Below are positions 46,740 to 58,050 of a stretch of DNA of 64,000 bases, piece after piece. Below the pieces are notes generated by a model. The model had not been told where the DNA came from. It saw only the letters and a program-made list of their open reading frames with translations, and ran no database searches. The first letter of the stretch is position 1. The number at the start of each line of letters is the position of its first letter. The position numbers and the translations under genes were made by a program. This stretch comes from Stratiolaelaps scimitus (taxonomy: Eukaryota > Arthropoda > Arachnida > Mesostigmata > Laelapidae). The stretch lies in NCBI GenBank assembly GCA_019614645.1, contig JABWDB010000007.1:8693501-8757500 (forward strand), read 5' to 3'.

Positions 46740-48730
46740 ACGGTAGACTGCTCATTCGTTTAGGAAATACGAGCGCTCTCCGCCGCCTTTGCCGCCTCCG
46801 CCGCGTTGTTGTATAGCCGCCGTGTGGACTTCTACGATCGGCCATTGTGGTGAGATGAGCCCCGCTCGGTCCTACTGCTCCATCTAGCCACTTTTCTGAG
46901 GGACGGCTGTGAGAAGCAAAGTTTTCCTTGTTACAGTTATGATTGCTTGATGGCATCGGGAGAGCGGTAGCAGTTGGCTGCATCGCCGTTACTCTGCCCC
47001 TGCCGCCGACAACGGCGACAGGCATCACGCGCTACAACTACACTACTTAGAACGGCCCCCAGCAGCGTGGCCACCGCCGCCAGAATTCTTGAACGCTGGA
47101 ACGATTAGTTTCCTCCTCTGCTTCTTCGCCCCCTGCCCGTGGCTGGATTCTTCGCGTCGTCCACAAACACACCCACACATCCTCTCGCTTACAGATACAT
47201 CCGTGCGTACACGCTACCCTCGAACTGAACGAAGGGCGCTCACACGCGACCGAGCGCGCTGCCCCTGCTAGAAACGGCTCGACGTAAAGGCTACCTAGTG
47301 CAGACTGGCTCGCCGCTACTCTGGCGTATCCCATGGCGCGGGGGACGGTTGTGGCACGGATCCGCTGGGACGGATGACGACGATGTCTGCGGTGCTTGCT
47401 GCAGACCATGGTCTCTTGTTGCTAGTGGCCAGCTAGGTAGTATACGTGGTAGTGGCACGAGTCAAGGCGTAGCTCTCGGGATCGGACGCTGCCCGCCGCG
47501 TAGGCCCGGCCATAAATAACATCAATTGCTGCTTCGCGACTACTATGCCTCGGCTATTCGCCCGCCAGACGAACGAACGGCATACATTCAGCCTGTCCGA
47601 GTGTGCACCGGACTAAGAAAGGAGGGAGAAGTCTGCCGAGTTACGGGAGGACGTCGTGGCGAAGCTTTTCCACCCTCTTCAGTTTTCTCCTATGGTCATG
47701 ACACGAGCGAGATTGGGGCGCGGTGGGGGGGGAGGGGCCGGTAGCCACCGTGGGAGCGCAATAGAGTCTGCCCACGTCTACTGTATGCGTGCTGCTCTGA
47801 GACCCCGTACAGTGAAGTTGTGTGTCTGTGTGCATTCACTTGCTGTGAGTGTTTCCTACGGCGTTTGTAAGTGGCTTGCAAGGCACCCATGCGAGTGAGA
47901 AGTACCTGGGCGAGTGTTGCTATTGCTACGGTTGCAGCAGGCCGTCGAAGTTGGAAGATAGGCTGCTGTGGGCAACTAAACACCTCGAGGATTCCGTCGA
48001 CTGGATTCTTCCATAGCACCAACGTCGTCTGGAAACATGTATACGTCCTACCTCTAGCCTGCTGCCCAAGGTCCGACCGTCCGCAAGGCCTCAACCTGTG
48101 CGGGCCGCGCTGTGGCCTCCGCGGCGTCAGCCGTGGCCAGCGTTCGAACGAAGCGGCTGGCGGCTTCCCGTCAAGTTGTCCCTCACAAGCCGAACGGTGT
48201 GCTTGCTCACCAGATAGATCCTCACGGCGAGTGTGCCACATAGGCCCACTTCGGTCGTCAGACAGGGAGTAGCAGTAGCAGCCAAGCCAGTGGAGAAGGA
48301 AGAACTTGCCCTTCGAAGCAAGCAGCAACCGGTAACCTGTTGCCGGTTTATAATTCACAACAGAGGCGGCTCGGTCCATCACTGACGAGAGGTGGCGGGG
48401 AGACGACGCCTAAGCAAGCAAGCGAGGCGTGCGTCCGACTTACGAGGTTGAAGTAGTAGCCAGCTACAAGCAACAGCAGCAACGCTGCTGCTGGCGGTGG
48501 TGCCAGCGTGTAAGCCTCGAGTAGGTTTCGCTACCGCGTAAAGCAGCCACGTCAGAGTGTGGTAACCAACAACAAGTCCCGTAGAGGTGGTGGTGGTGAG
48601 GCGCAGGCGGTCAGGGAGGCCGATCAGCCGTCCATCTCTGGCCACTAAGCTAGCCACCTCAACGGACTGCGGGTAGGCCCCGTAAAGCCAGCCAGCCGGC
48701 CGGTAAGTAATGACGTTTAACTTGCTTACG
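46740..48730. promoter_or_regulatory. GC/CpG-rich island 8
   Basis: CpG-rich with GCC/TCC triplets near 46780-46805, a G-rich run near 47717-47736 and GCA/CTG triplets near 48470-48496. A 228-codon minus frame (48382-47696) is open, but plus frames overlap it and it has no domain. Promoter-like island. Confidence 0.4.
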
Positions 48731-49305
48731 CTGCTGAACTATGGGAACGCAGCACTAGAGAAGTGCAGAATGAGAGACGATAGAAGAGAGGGAGACAGGC
48801 CCGGTTGTAGCGAGGTGTCCGGCGGAGCGCTTCTTGTTATACATAATACTTAGCCAAAATGTACACAAAGAAGAAGGCGGCGGAAGCCACCCGTAGTGCC
48901 GCTACTTGTACGGATTAGTTTGCGTGAAACGTTAATATCTGAGAATAGTAAAAATATTAAGGTGAGTAGATCAAATTTGTTTATGTGGACAAGGACAGGC
49001 TAGGCACTGCGGTCATCGCTGGTTGCTTTTTATATCGGGTGTATATACACATATATATATATATATGACCCTGTTTAAACTATTCTGAATATGATCTCGA
49101 ACACGTACGTGTCCCTAAAGATGACGAACTTGTGAAGAATTTTATTCCCGTCATAAGGTTGTGTTAGACCAACCAGAATTAGCTGCGTTAACGTTTGTGG
49201 TTTAAGGTTAATTTAGAAAGATAAGTTGGTAAGATAAGTTGCTCCGATTAAAGGTACGGGCACATTTCTCAAGATAATTGTTAGGGGTGGACATAGGTTT
49301 TGTCG
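48731..49305. other. Non-coding spacer
   Basis: (TA)n at 49051-49066. A short direct repeat containing AAGATAAGTTG occurs near 49217-49240. No gene. Confidence 0.5.
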
Positions 49306-49590
49306 CTATTGTAAGGGAAAGCAAAAATGTTCATAACTATCACAAAACTCGCCGTATTTTTCTAATTCGCACTCCACCCTGTCATTGTCAAGCTCAGTGG
49401 GTCTTCCCGACTTCGTAGCGTCTTTGAGGTCAAAATCTAAATTTTTTGAACCACCTCTCAACAGTTTTAACTGAGGCACATTATGGTCCAAAAGCCTCAC
49501 ACAAGTCGGTAGCAGTATGTGCAGCCGTGTCTCCGAGTTTGAACTTGAATAAGAAAATAACGCAAGAAAATCGTCACGAGACAACTCCAT
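49306..49590 (-). pseudogene. N-terminal part of a cecropia-like mariner transposase
   Basis: ATG at 49590 starts MELSRDDFLALFSYSS. Toward the end the peptide reads NLDFDLKDATKSGRPTELDN followed by DRVECELEK. The block FDLKDxxxSGRPTxLDND is characteristic of the second helix-turn-helix and linker of mariner transposases, cecropia-like subgroup. The middle is altered by frameshifts, and the catalytic domain is not found downstream. Terminal repeats were not located. Confidence 0.75.
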
Positions 49591-50463
49591 TTTTATCTCA
49601 TCAAGAAAACGTTTTTAAACCACCAATGTCGATGTCTTTTGCGCAATGAATGTGTTCGAAAGGATCCAATAACAACAATCAACTATGATTTTGTTTGCTT
49701 CTCTCCTCCAGAGCGGCAAAATTTGATGACCAAAAATGCGACAAAACATATTTCCACCCTTAATACAATCGCAGATTTAAAGCACCATCCAATTAACCAA
49801 CTGAATATAAATACACGCAAACACAAAGAGGCTAAATTTAACTGTTTCGAGACAAAAATTTCTAAATCGACTTATCCATATAAAGCTTGACGGATGAATA
49901 ACATAGCACTCAGCGAGCAAATATCATAAGAATCCGTGCAGAGTCCCTTATTTGGATCCATGTTCTCAATAATTATAATATTTAATCTGGCTTGTGTTGC
50001 GTCTCGACCTAGAATTTTCGATTGTAGGAGCTACAGACCTTCGTTCATTAAGTAGCCCTTGGGGATTTCCCTAGGATTTCCCACGGTTTTCGAGCGCAAC
50101 AGAAATAACACAAATATAGACGAGTTGTGGAAATGCACTTTTCACATTCCCTCACATCGCCATCGAGACGACACTTATTAATGACTTCAAAAGCAGCGCA
50201 AATAAGGTGACACACGGCGTCGGCTACATCACGTACTGAGTCCACTAAACGGAGCCCGAGATGATTGACATTAGGCCGGGGAGCATTGATTTAGAGTTCT
50301 TCGCTAGAATAAAAACAATGTAGAATGAAGTAATTTCGAATGTTGTAATTCGCTTATGGCATCGAGTTCTTAAACGGTTTAAATGAGCTAACGGATATCC
50401 ACGCTATTTTCTGAAAATTAGTCATATTTTCTAAGCTGGCATGTATCACATACACGCATATAG

Positions 50464-50466
<3 letters not shown>
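49591..50466. other. AT-rich non-coding stretch
   Basis: Could include the 5' flank of the mariner fragment. No other feature is recognised. Confidence 0.5.

Positions 50467-50519
<53 letters not shown>
50467..50519. repeat. (AT)n microsatellite, 53 bp
   Basis: Uninterrupted alternating AT. Confidence 0.98.
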
Positions 50520-50520
<1 letters not shown>

Positions 50521-50604
50521 CTCGCATCGTTTTGCTCTGAAGCAGCTAAGTCACGTCGATTTAACATCACATGCGTTCTGTACGCTTGGATGCTCGCATC
50601 GTAC

Positions 50605-50680
50605 CTTGCATCTCGAGCACTAAGGCGCGCGCTTGCACCTTAGAGGTCAAGGTTGAAATTCCTTCCTCAAGGTTAACCGT
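50605..50680 (+). repeat. tRNA-like fragment
   Basis: Reads CACTAAGGCGCGCGCTTGCA, then CCTTAGAGGTCAAGGTTGAA, then ATTCCTTCC. This resembles the anticodon and T-arm half of a tRNA with the B-box GGTTGAAATTCC slightly altered. The acceptor stem is not convincing, so a decayed tRNA or SINE piece is likely. Confidence 0.35.
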
Positions 50681-52143
50681 CTATACAGTGGGCGTGAGCA
50701 TTCACTGAGAGTCGCATAGCATTTGTGCTCAACCAGGTATATAGCACGTACACAGATTCTTGATTACGAAATCTAATATCAACCTGTAGTTAAGTGTATC
50801 CACTGGCCAGCATATTCGCGTTCTGGTTGGAAAAGCAGGAATGTATAATGTTGTCGGTAACGATTAATTAGCGTGGGCAAAAGCATGTGACTGTTTTAAA
50901 ATACCGATTTTCTACTTGAAAGCTATTGAAACGTAGCTAACGGACTCCTCTATTATGATCACCATAACGGGCGAGGCTTGTTCGTTTTTGCAAGGCAAAA
51001 TTTCAATATGGGACTTGTGGGCGAACCGGAAGTTGGGCGACCAACTTGTGGGCAAACTCGCGTCTCCTCGCGAATGAGCGTCACGTACTCCGGTTGATTA
51101 TCATCTTATAACCGGGGATACATTTCCAGCTCTTCGAATACCAGTTTTAACTGTAATCTGGCTAATGGCTGGCTTGAGGTCCGACAAACACAGGCAAAGC
51201 AAGAGAAATTATTCACGTTGAAGCAAATGCGTACGCGAGAGTCAAAAAATTGAAACGCGTAATTAGCCTCCTTTATCCAGTATCCGATTCTATAGCCACT
51301 CCGACGGAGTAGACATTGGAAGCTGTCGAGCTCCTTTTAAGTCATTTTATTAGCATTTATGGCCTTTTGCTGGATTACAGGTAAATATACAAGTATTGTA
51401 TATATATATATAAATTTACTAACATATCGTATATTCTACTCCTCGTCCTTCACAAGGGCAGCTCAATTCCTTTGCAGCCAGAGACATACCGTTGCTGTTA
51501 TCGTGACGCCGGCTGCCACTACGGAAAGTATCCTCTGTGTCAAATCCACGTGAATATCCCAAAAGATATTTTCTGTGTCTCGTTACTTACAGGCCATATG
51601 AGAAATTGAAATCTACCTCGACTTCGAACTCACTATTCACTATCATAAAAAGAGAGAATTTAGGTCTGTACCCCTGAGAGCCCGAAGAGCAGCATGACAT
51701 GGCTTAAGGATTCGTTGGAGGGTTCTAGCGGATGAAAACGAGACATTGTCTAGAGCTTCCCGGCAATCGTTTACGATGACAATAGAGGCAATGAACATTG
51801 CTTGGTCAAGTTTTGACGTATCTGCTCAACATTTTTTGACGTCCAGTACCGTTTTAAGAGACACGATCTTCGACGTTTCAGCTTCCGACCGATTGTAAAT
51901 TCTCACAATGCCGTCCATATAATGAACCGAAGCAGGACAAGCATGATGCGAAACAGGCAATTAACATAAATGCTACGAGTTGCTAGACAGTGTGATAAAC
52001 TACACATTACTGTTACGCACGAATGTTTAGAGACAGTTGCACTTTGGCGAACTGGTCATATTTTGAATTTCAAAAGATGAGCCGGTTGACACCACCTGTC
52101 ACAGTGCGGTGTCATTTACATTTGTCGCCTCTACGCATATATA
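50681..52143. other. Non-coding stretch, nothing recognised
   Basis: (TA)n at about 51399-51412. A 64-codon plus frame (51359-51553) is not supported. Confidence 0.5.
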
Positions 52144-52747
52144 TTAGACTGACCCAAAAATGAGACGACTATGCGCCGGCTTTCGAATTGGTAACCTGCG
52201 GACCGGGTCCCTTAGTTTTGCATTGTCAAAAGTCAAATGTCAAGTTTATGTTTCAAGGGAAGACCTGCCCAGCTGAAATCCATCGAGCGTTGGTTATTGT
52301 CACGGACATAATGTCCTAAGTCGACGACAGGTGTACCGTTGGTGTGCGCAGTTCAGGCAGGGCGACTGGGACATTAATGAACATCGAGGGCGCTCACCCC
52401 TTCCCGAGTCACGACTCGACGAACGGATCGAAATAGCTTTTGACCACCCCCCCTCCCTATTCTCCCGATTTAAGCCCGTGTGACTATGGTTGCTTACATC
52501 AATTAAAGAGGGATATAGGTGGCAAAAGGTATGCAAACATTGCTCCGAGCGGCCTTAACTAACGAAGTTATAAATGAGAGTAGAAATAGCGCATACCTAG
52601 CCGTTAGAAGGCTGTCGGAACTCTGAGACCAGTGTATAAATAAAAGAGGTGCATACTTCTAACTCATACAAAAAAATTTTGTTTTAAATCACTTAGTTTA
52701 CCCACTATTGAAATTTATATTTGTACCGTTCTTTTGGGTCAGTCTAA
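52144..52747 (+). mobile_element. Internally deleted mariner element with intact ends
   Basis: Left end TTAGACTGACCCAAAA and its exact inverse at the right end form 16-bp terminal inverted repeats. TA flanks both sides (52142-52143 and 52748-52749), the target duplication of mariner elements. Inside, plus-strand translation with frameshifts gives the N-terminal DNA-binding region (PAEIHRALV, SRRQVYRWCAQFRQGDWDI, NEHRGRSPLPESRLDERIE). This passes almost directly into the C-terminal block PPYSPDLSPCDYGCLHQLKR with the third catalytic Asp, and ends DQCINKRGAYF before a stop near 52661. The first two catalytic Asp regions are missing, so roughly half of a 1.2-1.3-kb element was lost. It is non-autonomous but its ends could be mobilised in trans. 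Confidence 0.92.
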
Positions 52748-52780
52748 TATATGATATGAGCTTAAACAGTAACGCTTAGA

Positions 52781-52817
<37 letters not shown>

Positions 52818-53601
52818 CTGTAACGCCAAGCTTTCGCCCCCACAATTCTCTCGGCCTGTTGTTGAAGGGTGCTTGTTGTGCTGTTTCTGTTATCGTCATT
52901 GCGCTATGGAGGGGATAGGATGTGAGGAGATCGTTAGGGAGACAATAGGGAGCAACAAGTGATTACACCGGAGTTGAACACTCGACTTCACCACTCGCGC
53001 CGTAATTGGCTGGTTTTGTCGAGCTCTCGCTCGGCTTCAATAGGAAAGTGCGGTGGGCGCGTTCAACATAGCGAATAGGCAGCTGTATACTATCCTCCTC
53101 CGCCCTGCGAGGTGGTTCGGATGGTGTGAGGTCATTGTGAGCAACGAACGATCGCGAGGCGATGTACATAGATACCTAGATAATAATCTTCCTCAGGCAC
53201 GCGCAATAATAATGACAACTAATAACAATGACGTGATGGTGTTGGTTGAGTGAACCACTTCGGAGTTAAGCCTTCGTTTTCCGAGCTATCCGGGTCGACT
53301 GTACAACGGCAGGGGCGCAAACTAGCCAGCTACTATGGTTGAATAGATAGTGACATTATGGTGGTTAGATGGCGCGCGACGCACGACAGCGGTGTGTGCA
53401 GCGCTACACGCATCACACGATCCGGCCTGTTGGCAAGATCATCCTTAACACGTTCATGCCTCACTGTCCTATATAAGGCTTATGGGGACTATGCTCTGCT
53501 ATATAAAGAGGGTCGCGGTTTACGCAGGGACATACACAATTTTACCTCTTCAGTCATAATGTGAAAGCATCTGTGTTACCAGTTAAGGATATTTCCGTCC
53601 G
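52748..53601. other. Non-coding stretch
   Basis: (TA)n at 52787-52813 lies close to the mariner end. No exon is recognised. Confidence 0.5.
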
Positions 53602-53726
53602 TAACAAGCCGATAGCCTGGTGGTTGAGCAGATGACGTCGGCAATTCGCAGGGGGGGCATAGGTCGGATAAATAAACCGGGAAGTTGGACAAGTTCACGG
53701 TCGCAGGTTCAAATCCTGCCTTGTAT
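53602..53726 (+). repeat. tRNA-derived SINE fragment, copy 2
   Basis: A-box-like TAGCCTGGTGGTTGAGCA at 53613-53630 and a perfect T-arm at 53703-53719 (GCAGG, loop TTCAAAT, CCTGC). ACAAG at 53604-53608 can pair with CTTGT at 53720-53724 as a partial acceptor stem. The A and B boxes are about 75 bases apart, too far for an ordinary tRNA, so this is a SINE or a tRNA-like relic. It matches the minus-strand copy at 36722-36830. Confidence 0.65.
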
Positions 53727-55079
53727 TCAGGACACCATGGATCTTTCTTCTGACATTTACAGTAGTGATGTCATAATGCGGATACGTGCCGAGAAATGTT
53801 TGATGGGAGAGGGGCTGAGGGCCAACCATATGGTTCCCACCTCCTCCCATCTGGTTTAACGAATTAAGTTCAGCTCATGTTGTACACGAGAGACAACCAA
53901 TCATTTGTTGTGGAATGTAAATTCATTAACTATATTATTATGGAAAATCACGCATACCGTCAGCGTCATTGTTTAATTTACGTTACTTATTATGTGGGTT
54001 TAATTGGTGTTTAATTGATGTTAGTACAGCTCTTGCACCCCACCGACGAAATCGGCGGTAGGTCGGTCCACCAGAACTTCGGCGCATCGCAACATGTACG
54101 CGACTCCTCTGCAAAATGTGATGGGTGGTTATGGAAAGCGATATCTAGAGAACAACGGTGTGTCGCGAAGTGAACAGATCGGCAAATCCCGCTTGGGATC
54201 AACCAAAATAAGGCAAATCTCCCCAAGGTAAGTGAAATAAGATTTGAAGATTTTTTATTTGTGCAGGGATACGTATGATTGTCTCTACAGCCCGTCCTCT
54301 ATCTCTGCCTCCGGGTAGAGCTTCATCGCTTTTTGTCTAACAAAACTGCACAATACTCTGGGCATCGGGCATATGCCGCGACGTTCCGGTTGATACGTTA
54401 TTTGAAATGAGAAATACAATTCCGGATATGAGCACCTCTATATATCATGTCCTTATGTTCTTATTTAGCTTCACAAGAGCTTGTTTTATCTAGAAGACGG
54501 CTCCACTGTTGCCGTTCATTTGGTAATGTGTCCTTGTAGTTACGGTGACTATACGGTGACTCATTTGAGGGTACTTCTATTACTTTCACCGTTTGAAAAG
54601 TGGCGACCCTTAAATCCGCTTGGATAGGCTCCCCTTCAGCCGAATCCACTGAGGAGAAAGAGGGAGAGCGAGAGAGAGCGCTTTCTTCTGCCAATTCCAT
54701 CATTCTGATCTGGTTAATCATCCTTATACAAGCCATTGACCATACTCGCTACCATGTTAGCCTGTATGTAAATGACCTATTACATCGACGTTTATTCTAC
54801 TCCCCTCGGTGTCGTGCTCTTGCCGTTTACACTGGAGTATCATATCGTACACGCGTGTGTCTTCCACAACTTCGTCGGCTGCTCACTCGAGAGATCGGTC
54901 CTGATCGCTTAGCAATAGACTCTTCGATGAAGTGGCGAATGATGATGATCAATACTTCGGTACGTTCAGATATCGGCTGCCTCCTCTCCTGGATGACCGA
55001 GTGGCCCGACCAAAAGGGATCAGCCATCCAGCGTTGCCAGAAGCAGCAGAGAGGTAAAAACGTATCCGATGCATCGAAA
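53727..55079. other. Non-coding stretch
   Basis: A 162-codon plus frame at 54600-55088 is open, and minus frames overlap it. No domain or splice evidence was found. Confidence 0.4.
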
Positions 55080-56340
55080 GCGAAGTAACGCGGGGGCCAT
55101 GGGGAGCGACAAACGATGGGTCGATGACCACGGGGCGGTTGGCCTCAGCTCACCTCGCGTCGTACCGCTTCGTCTTGGCGAATCTCCTGGGTTGGTTCTC
55201 TTCGCTTTCGTCGCCTCCATCTCCCTACCTCACTGCCTCTTCGCAGCCGTCGAGCTGCTACTGCCACCCTTGATCGGGGCTAAATGAGAGCCTGGTGCCT
55301 GCTGCCCAACGGTTCTCCACCCTCGAGAGGTCGGAAGTCAGTCGCTAATCGGTAGGCGACAAGCAAACGTAGACTGTGGGTCAGGACTGTGGTGGCTAGG
55401 CCAGTAGTACCAGCGCGACTCAGTGCGGTAGCAGCAGTGGCAGTGGTCAGTGCTACAGTGAGTTTCGTTTGGGCCGCCACGCCAACACGCCAACTCGCCC
55501 CAAGACTACGTCCCGGCAGCGGATCCGCACGACCTATAAGTGCGTGTGAGTTAGCAGGGTGGCGATTCGGGTACGCGTCTAGCGGATGTGCAAATCGCCG
55601 GCCGAGCGGCCGGCCCCGCGGGGCTGGAGGAACGGATCAATTACTGCCTTTCCTCGTGGCCGCCACGACCTCTGCTGCCGCTGCAGCCGTTTATTCCTGA
55701 TGCTGCCACTGCTGCTGCTGCTGCAGCACGCTCGAACCCCTTCCTTGGTGTACCCATCCGTGCCTGCTGAGGATGGTCAGGAGTCCCCTCGCATAACACG
55801 TCTTCACAGTACTGCATTATCCCTATTCACCTAGCTCCTGGATACTAGCCCATCCTGACCATCTGGTGCGAATTAACACCCTCTCTTCCCCTACCCGAAG
55901 TCGCCTTGATGGCCGCGACAATCCCCGAAGGCGGGCATCCCCCCCCCCATCCGATATAGTCAGTCGGTAGGGTCTCCACTGTTCCTGCAGAACAGAGACA
56001 AGGAAGCTCAGGCCTAGGCGGGGCGTGAGGACGGACTCAGAAGCCCGCTAGGAATCGGAGCCACTGGGGGCTATGATAAGGGGTGACAGGATAGCCGAGT
56101 CAATGGATAATTGCCGGTCATCTTGGCTTGGCCAGCTAGCACACGAAAGAAAGACATCTCTTCGTATTTCGACGAGACGAGGATACCCGAGAGACACCGA
56201 GAGTGCCAGGGCGCTGCACGTCGACCTGGAGAGAAACGTCGAACATCGTAGTTTCACAGATCTGGCAGGTCGGTCGATTCCCTTCGATGCTGCTCGCCAA
56301 GGAGATGAGAATGACACGACCGCCGGAAGGATCTGGAAGG
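55080..56340. promoter_or_regulatory. GC/CpG-rich island 9
   Basis: Contains self-complementary GGCCGAGCGGCCGGCC-type sequence near 55598-55614 and (CTG)n near 55709-55722. The 103-codon plus frame 55389-55700 is Ala/Val/Arg-rich and overlaps other open frames. Promoter-like island. Confidence 0.4.
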
Positions 56341-57829
56341 ATATCTAAAGGCGAGAAACAGTCTGAGTGGAACGACTAGCGGTTGGCAATGGCGGTAGAT
56401 AACAATAGGAAACGCCCATCGAGGCGACCATGGGTTATGTTCATGTCAGGCTTGGTTAGGTGACATCAGTGTCTTCGAAGGCATAGCACAGAGAAAATAG
56501 AGACGAAACGGACTACTGAAGGGATGTAATAAGTCGACTAGCAGCGTACTGAGACTTTTAGTGCTAGCAAGCGAAATAATGTTGCCATTGTTTGCATGTT
56601 CTTACCACTCGTTCCTATATGAATCGTTTGAATTTAGACGAAACATATGGCTTTTAGTTCCTCTCAGTATGCTAATATGAACTAGTTAAGCAGGAGCAAA
56701 AATAGGAATTCGATCAAATTGACTTGTGACCCCGAACACAGATAAGAGTCAGTCGGGCCAGCAGGATACGAGGCAACGATTTTGTTAGGATTCAGTTCAG
56801 TGGCTGTTCACCACGGCGCGACCGTTGTAGAGGAGCCACTGTAGACACTGTCGACTACCATGACGCCTGGTGTCTCCTGAGGGAGATGGTAAAGAGCAAG
56901 CTGGCTGGACGCTTAGCAGTCTCATATATCCACGAATCTGCCGCGAACATTCAGCTAGAGACCTGCCACTCTACTAGCGGGACTTGTTTTTTTCTGGGTC
57001 GCTCTTGCCCAGTGCTGTGTTTGGCGGGTATGTCCCCCTCTGGACCAGATTTAGGGGACAACGTCTAGCGGGGACCCTAGTGAGCTAGCAGTCCATTGCC
57101 TCTGGCTCTACACCCACCCCGCCACAAAGTTTTTGACCCACCGAGGAACTGGGCGCTCTGTGACGGATATATGATGACCCAGTTGGTCTGCACACCGTGT
57201 TCGTTGACTTTTCACTGGGTCAGTTTCCCTCCCTTCGTACGTCATCCAATTTATACACCCGTGGAGAGCACTTCTCAAACAACAAAAAGCGCGCATCCCT
57301 TTTTGACCACCACAACAAAAAAAGCCATGCGAAGACTTTCGCCGTTTAAGCCACAGTCGAGTTGTTACCGTTTGACAAAGGCAAAACATTCTCATAAATT
57401 CATTCTATTGTTTGCCCCTGCACCTGTAATCTCAAAGGAGTGTCGAATTGTCATAACAAGAAGACACAGAGAGATGATAGAATTAAAGGAGCTCTTCAAG
57501 GAATCACACTTGCGAATGGAGACCTCTCGTACTCTTGAATGTAAAACACTGGAACAGACCATCTGTTATGACATATCCCACACCAAAGTCCTTCATCGTG
57601 ACCAAGATACAATAACTATAAGAGCAGAGTACTACTGAGGGAATAAAGACGCAAATTAAGCCTGAATTAAAATTTCGTCTTTGCCATATGCAAATATAGG
57701 GAATGTGTCTTGCCTGCAGAAGGTGGCACGGTCGCGTGAAATCTCTGTAGTTGAGTTGAACAATGGTAGTTAAATTGCCTAAAATGAGTGTATTTCAAGC
57801 CCTGTTTTTTTTCGGGTATAACAATTTAT
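56341..57829. other. Non-coding stretch
   Basis: A 180-codon plus frame (57096-57638) is open. Its last third is Glu/Lys/Arg/Thr-rich, but no family is recognised and a minus frame overlaps its first half. Confidence 0.35.
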
Positions 57830-58050
57830 TATAATAGCTTAATAGAATAATTATGGGTTATATATAATATAAATTAAAAAAGAAATAATGATTATAAAGT
57901 AATAAATTTTACTACGGATAAAAATATATAAATATTTTCATTAACTTAAATTAAAATGGAAAACAAAATAAATAATATTTAAACGTATATAAAATTATAA
58001 AACTTACATAAAACGTATAATATTACTATAAAATTATATTAAATATCTGC
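57830..58050. other. Extremely AT-rich block
   Basis: About 220 bp made almost wholly of A and T with short ATTA/TATAA motifs and very few G or C. No coding. Confidence 0.85.

Noticed and set aside
47696..48382. 228-codon minus-strand frame
   Set aside because: Lies in a CpG-rich island with overlapping plus frames; no conserved motif or splice support.
53602..53726. Functional tRNA gene
   Set aside because: T-arm is perfect but only five acceptor pairs form and the A and B boxes are too far apart; a homologous dispersed copy points to a SINE.
57096..57638. 180-codon plus-strand frame as a gene
   Set aside because: No recognisable domain, no splice evidence, and an antisense frame covers its first half.
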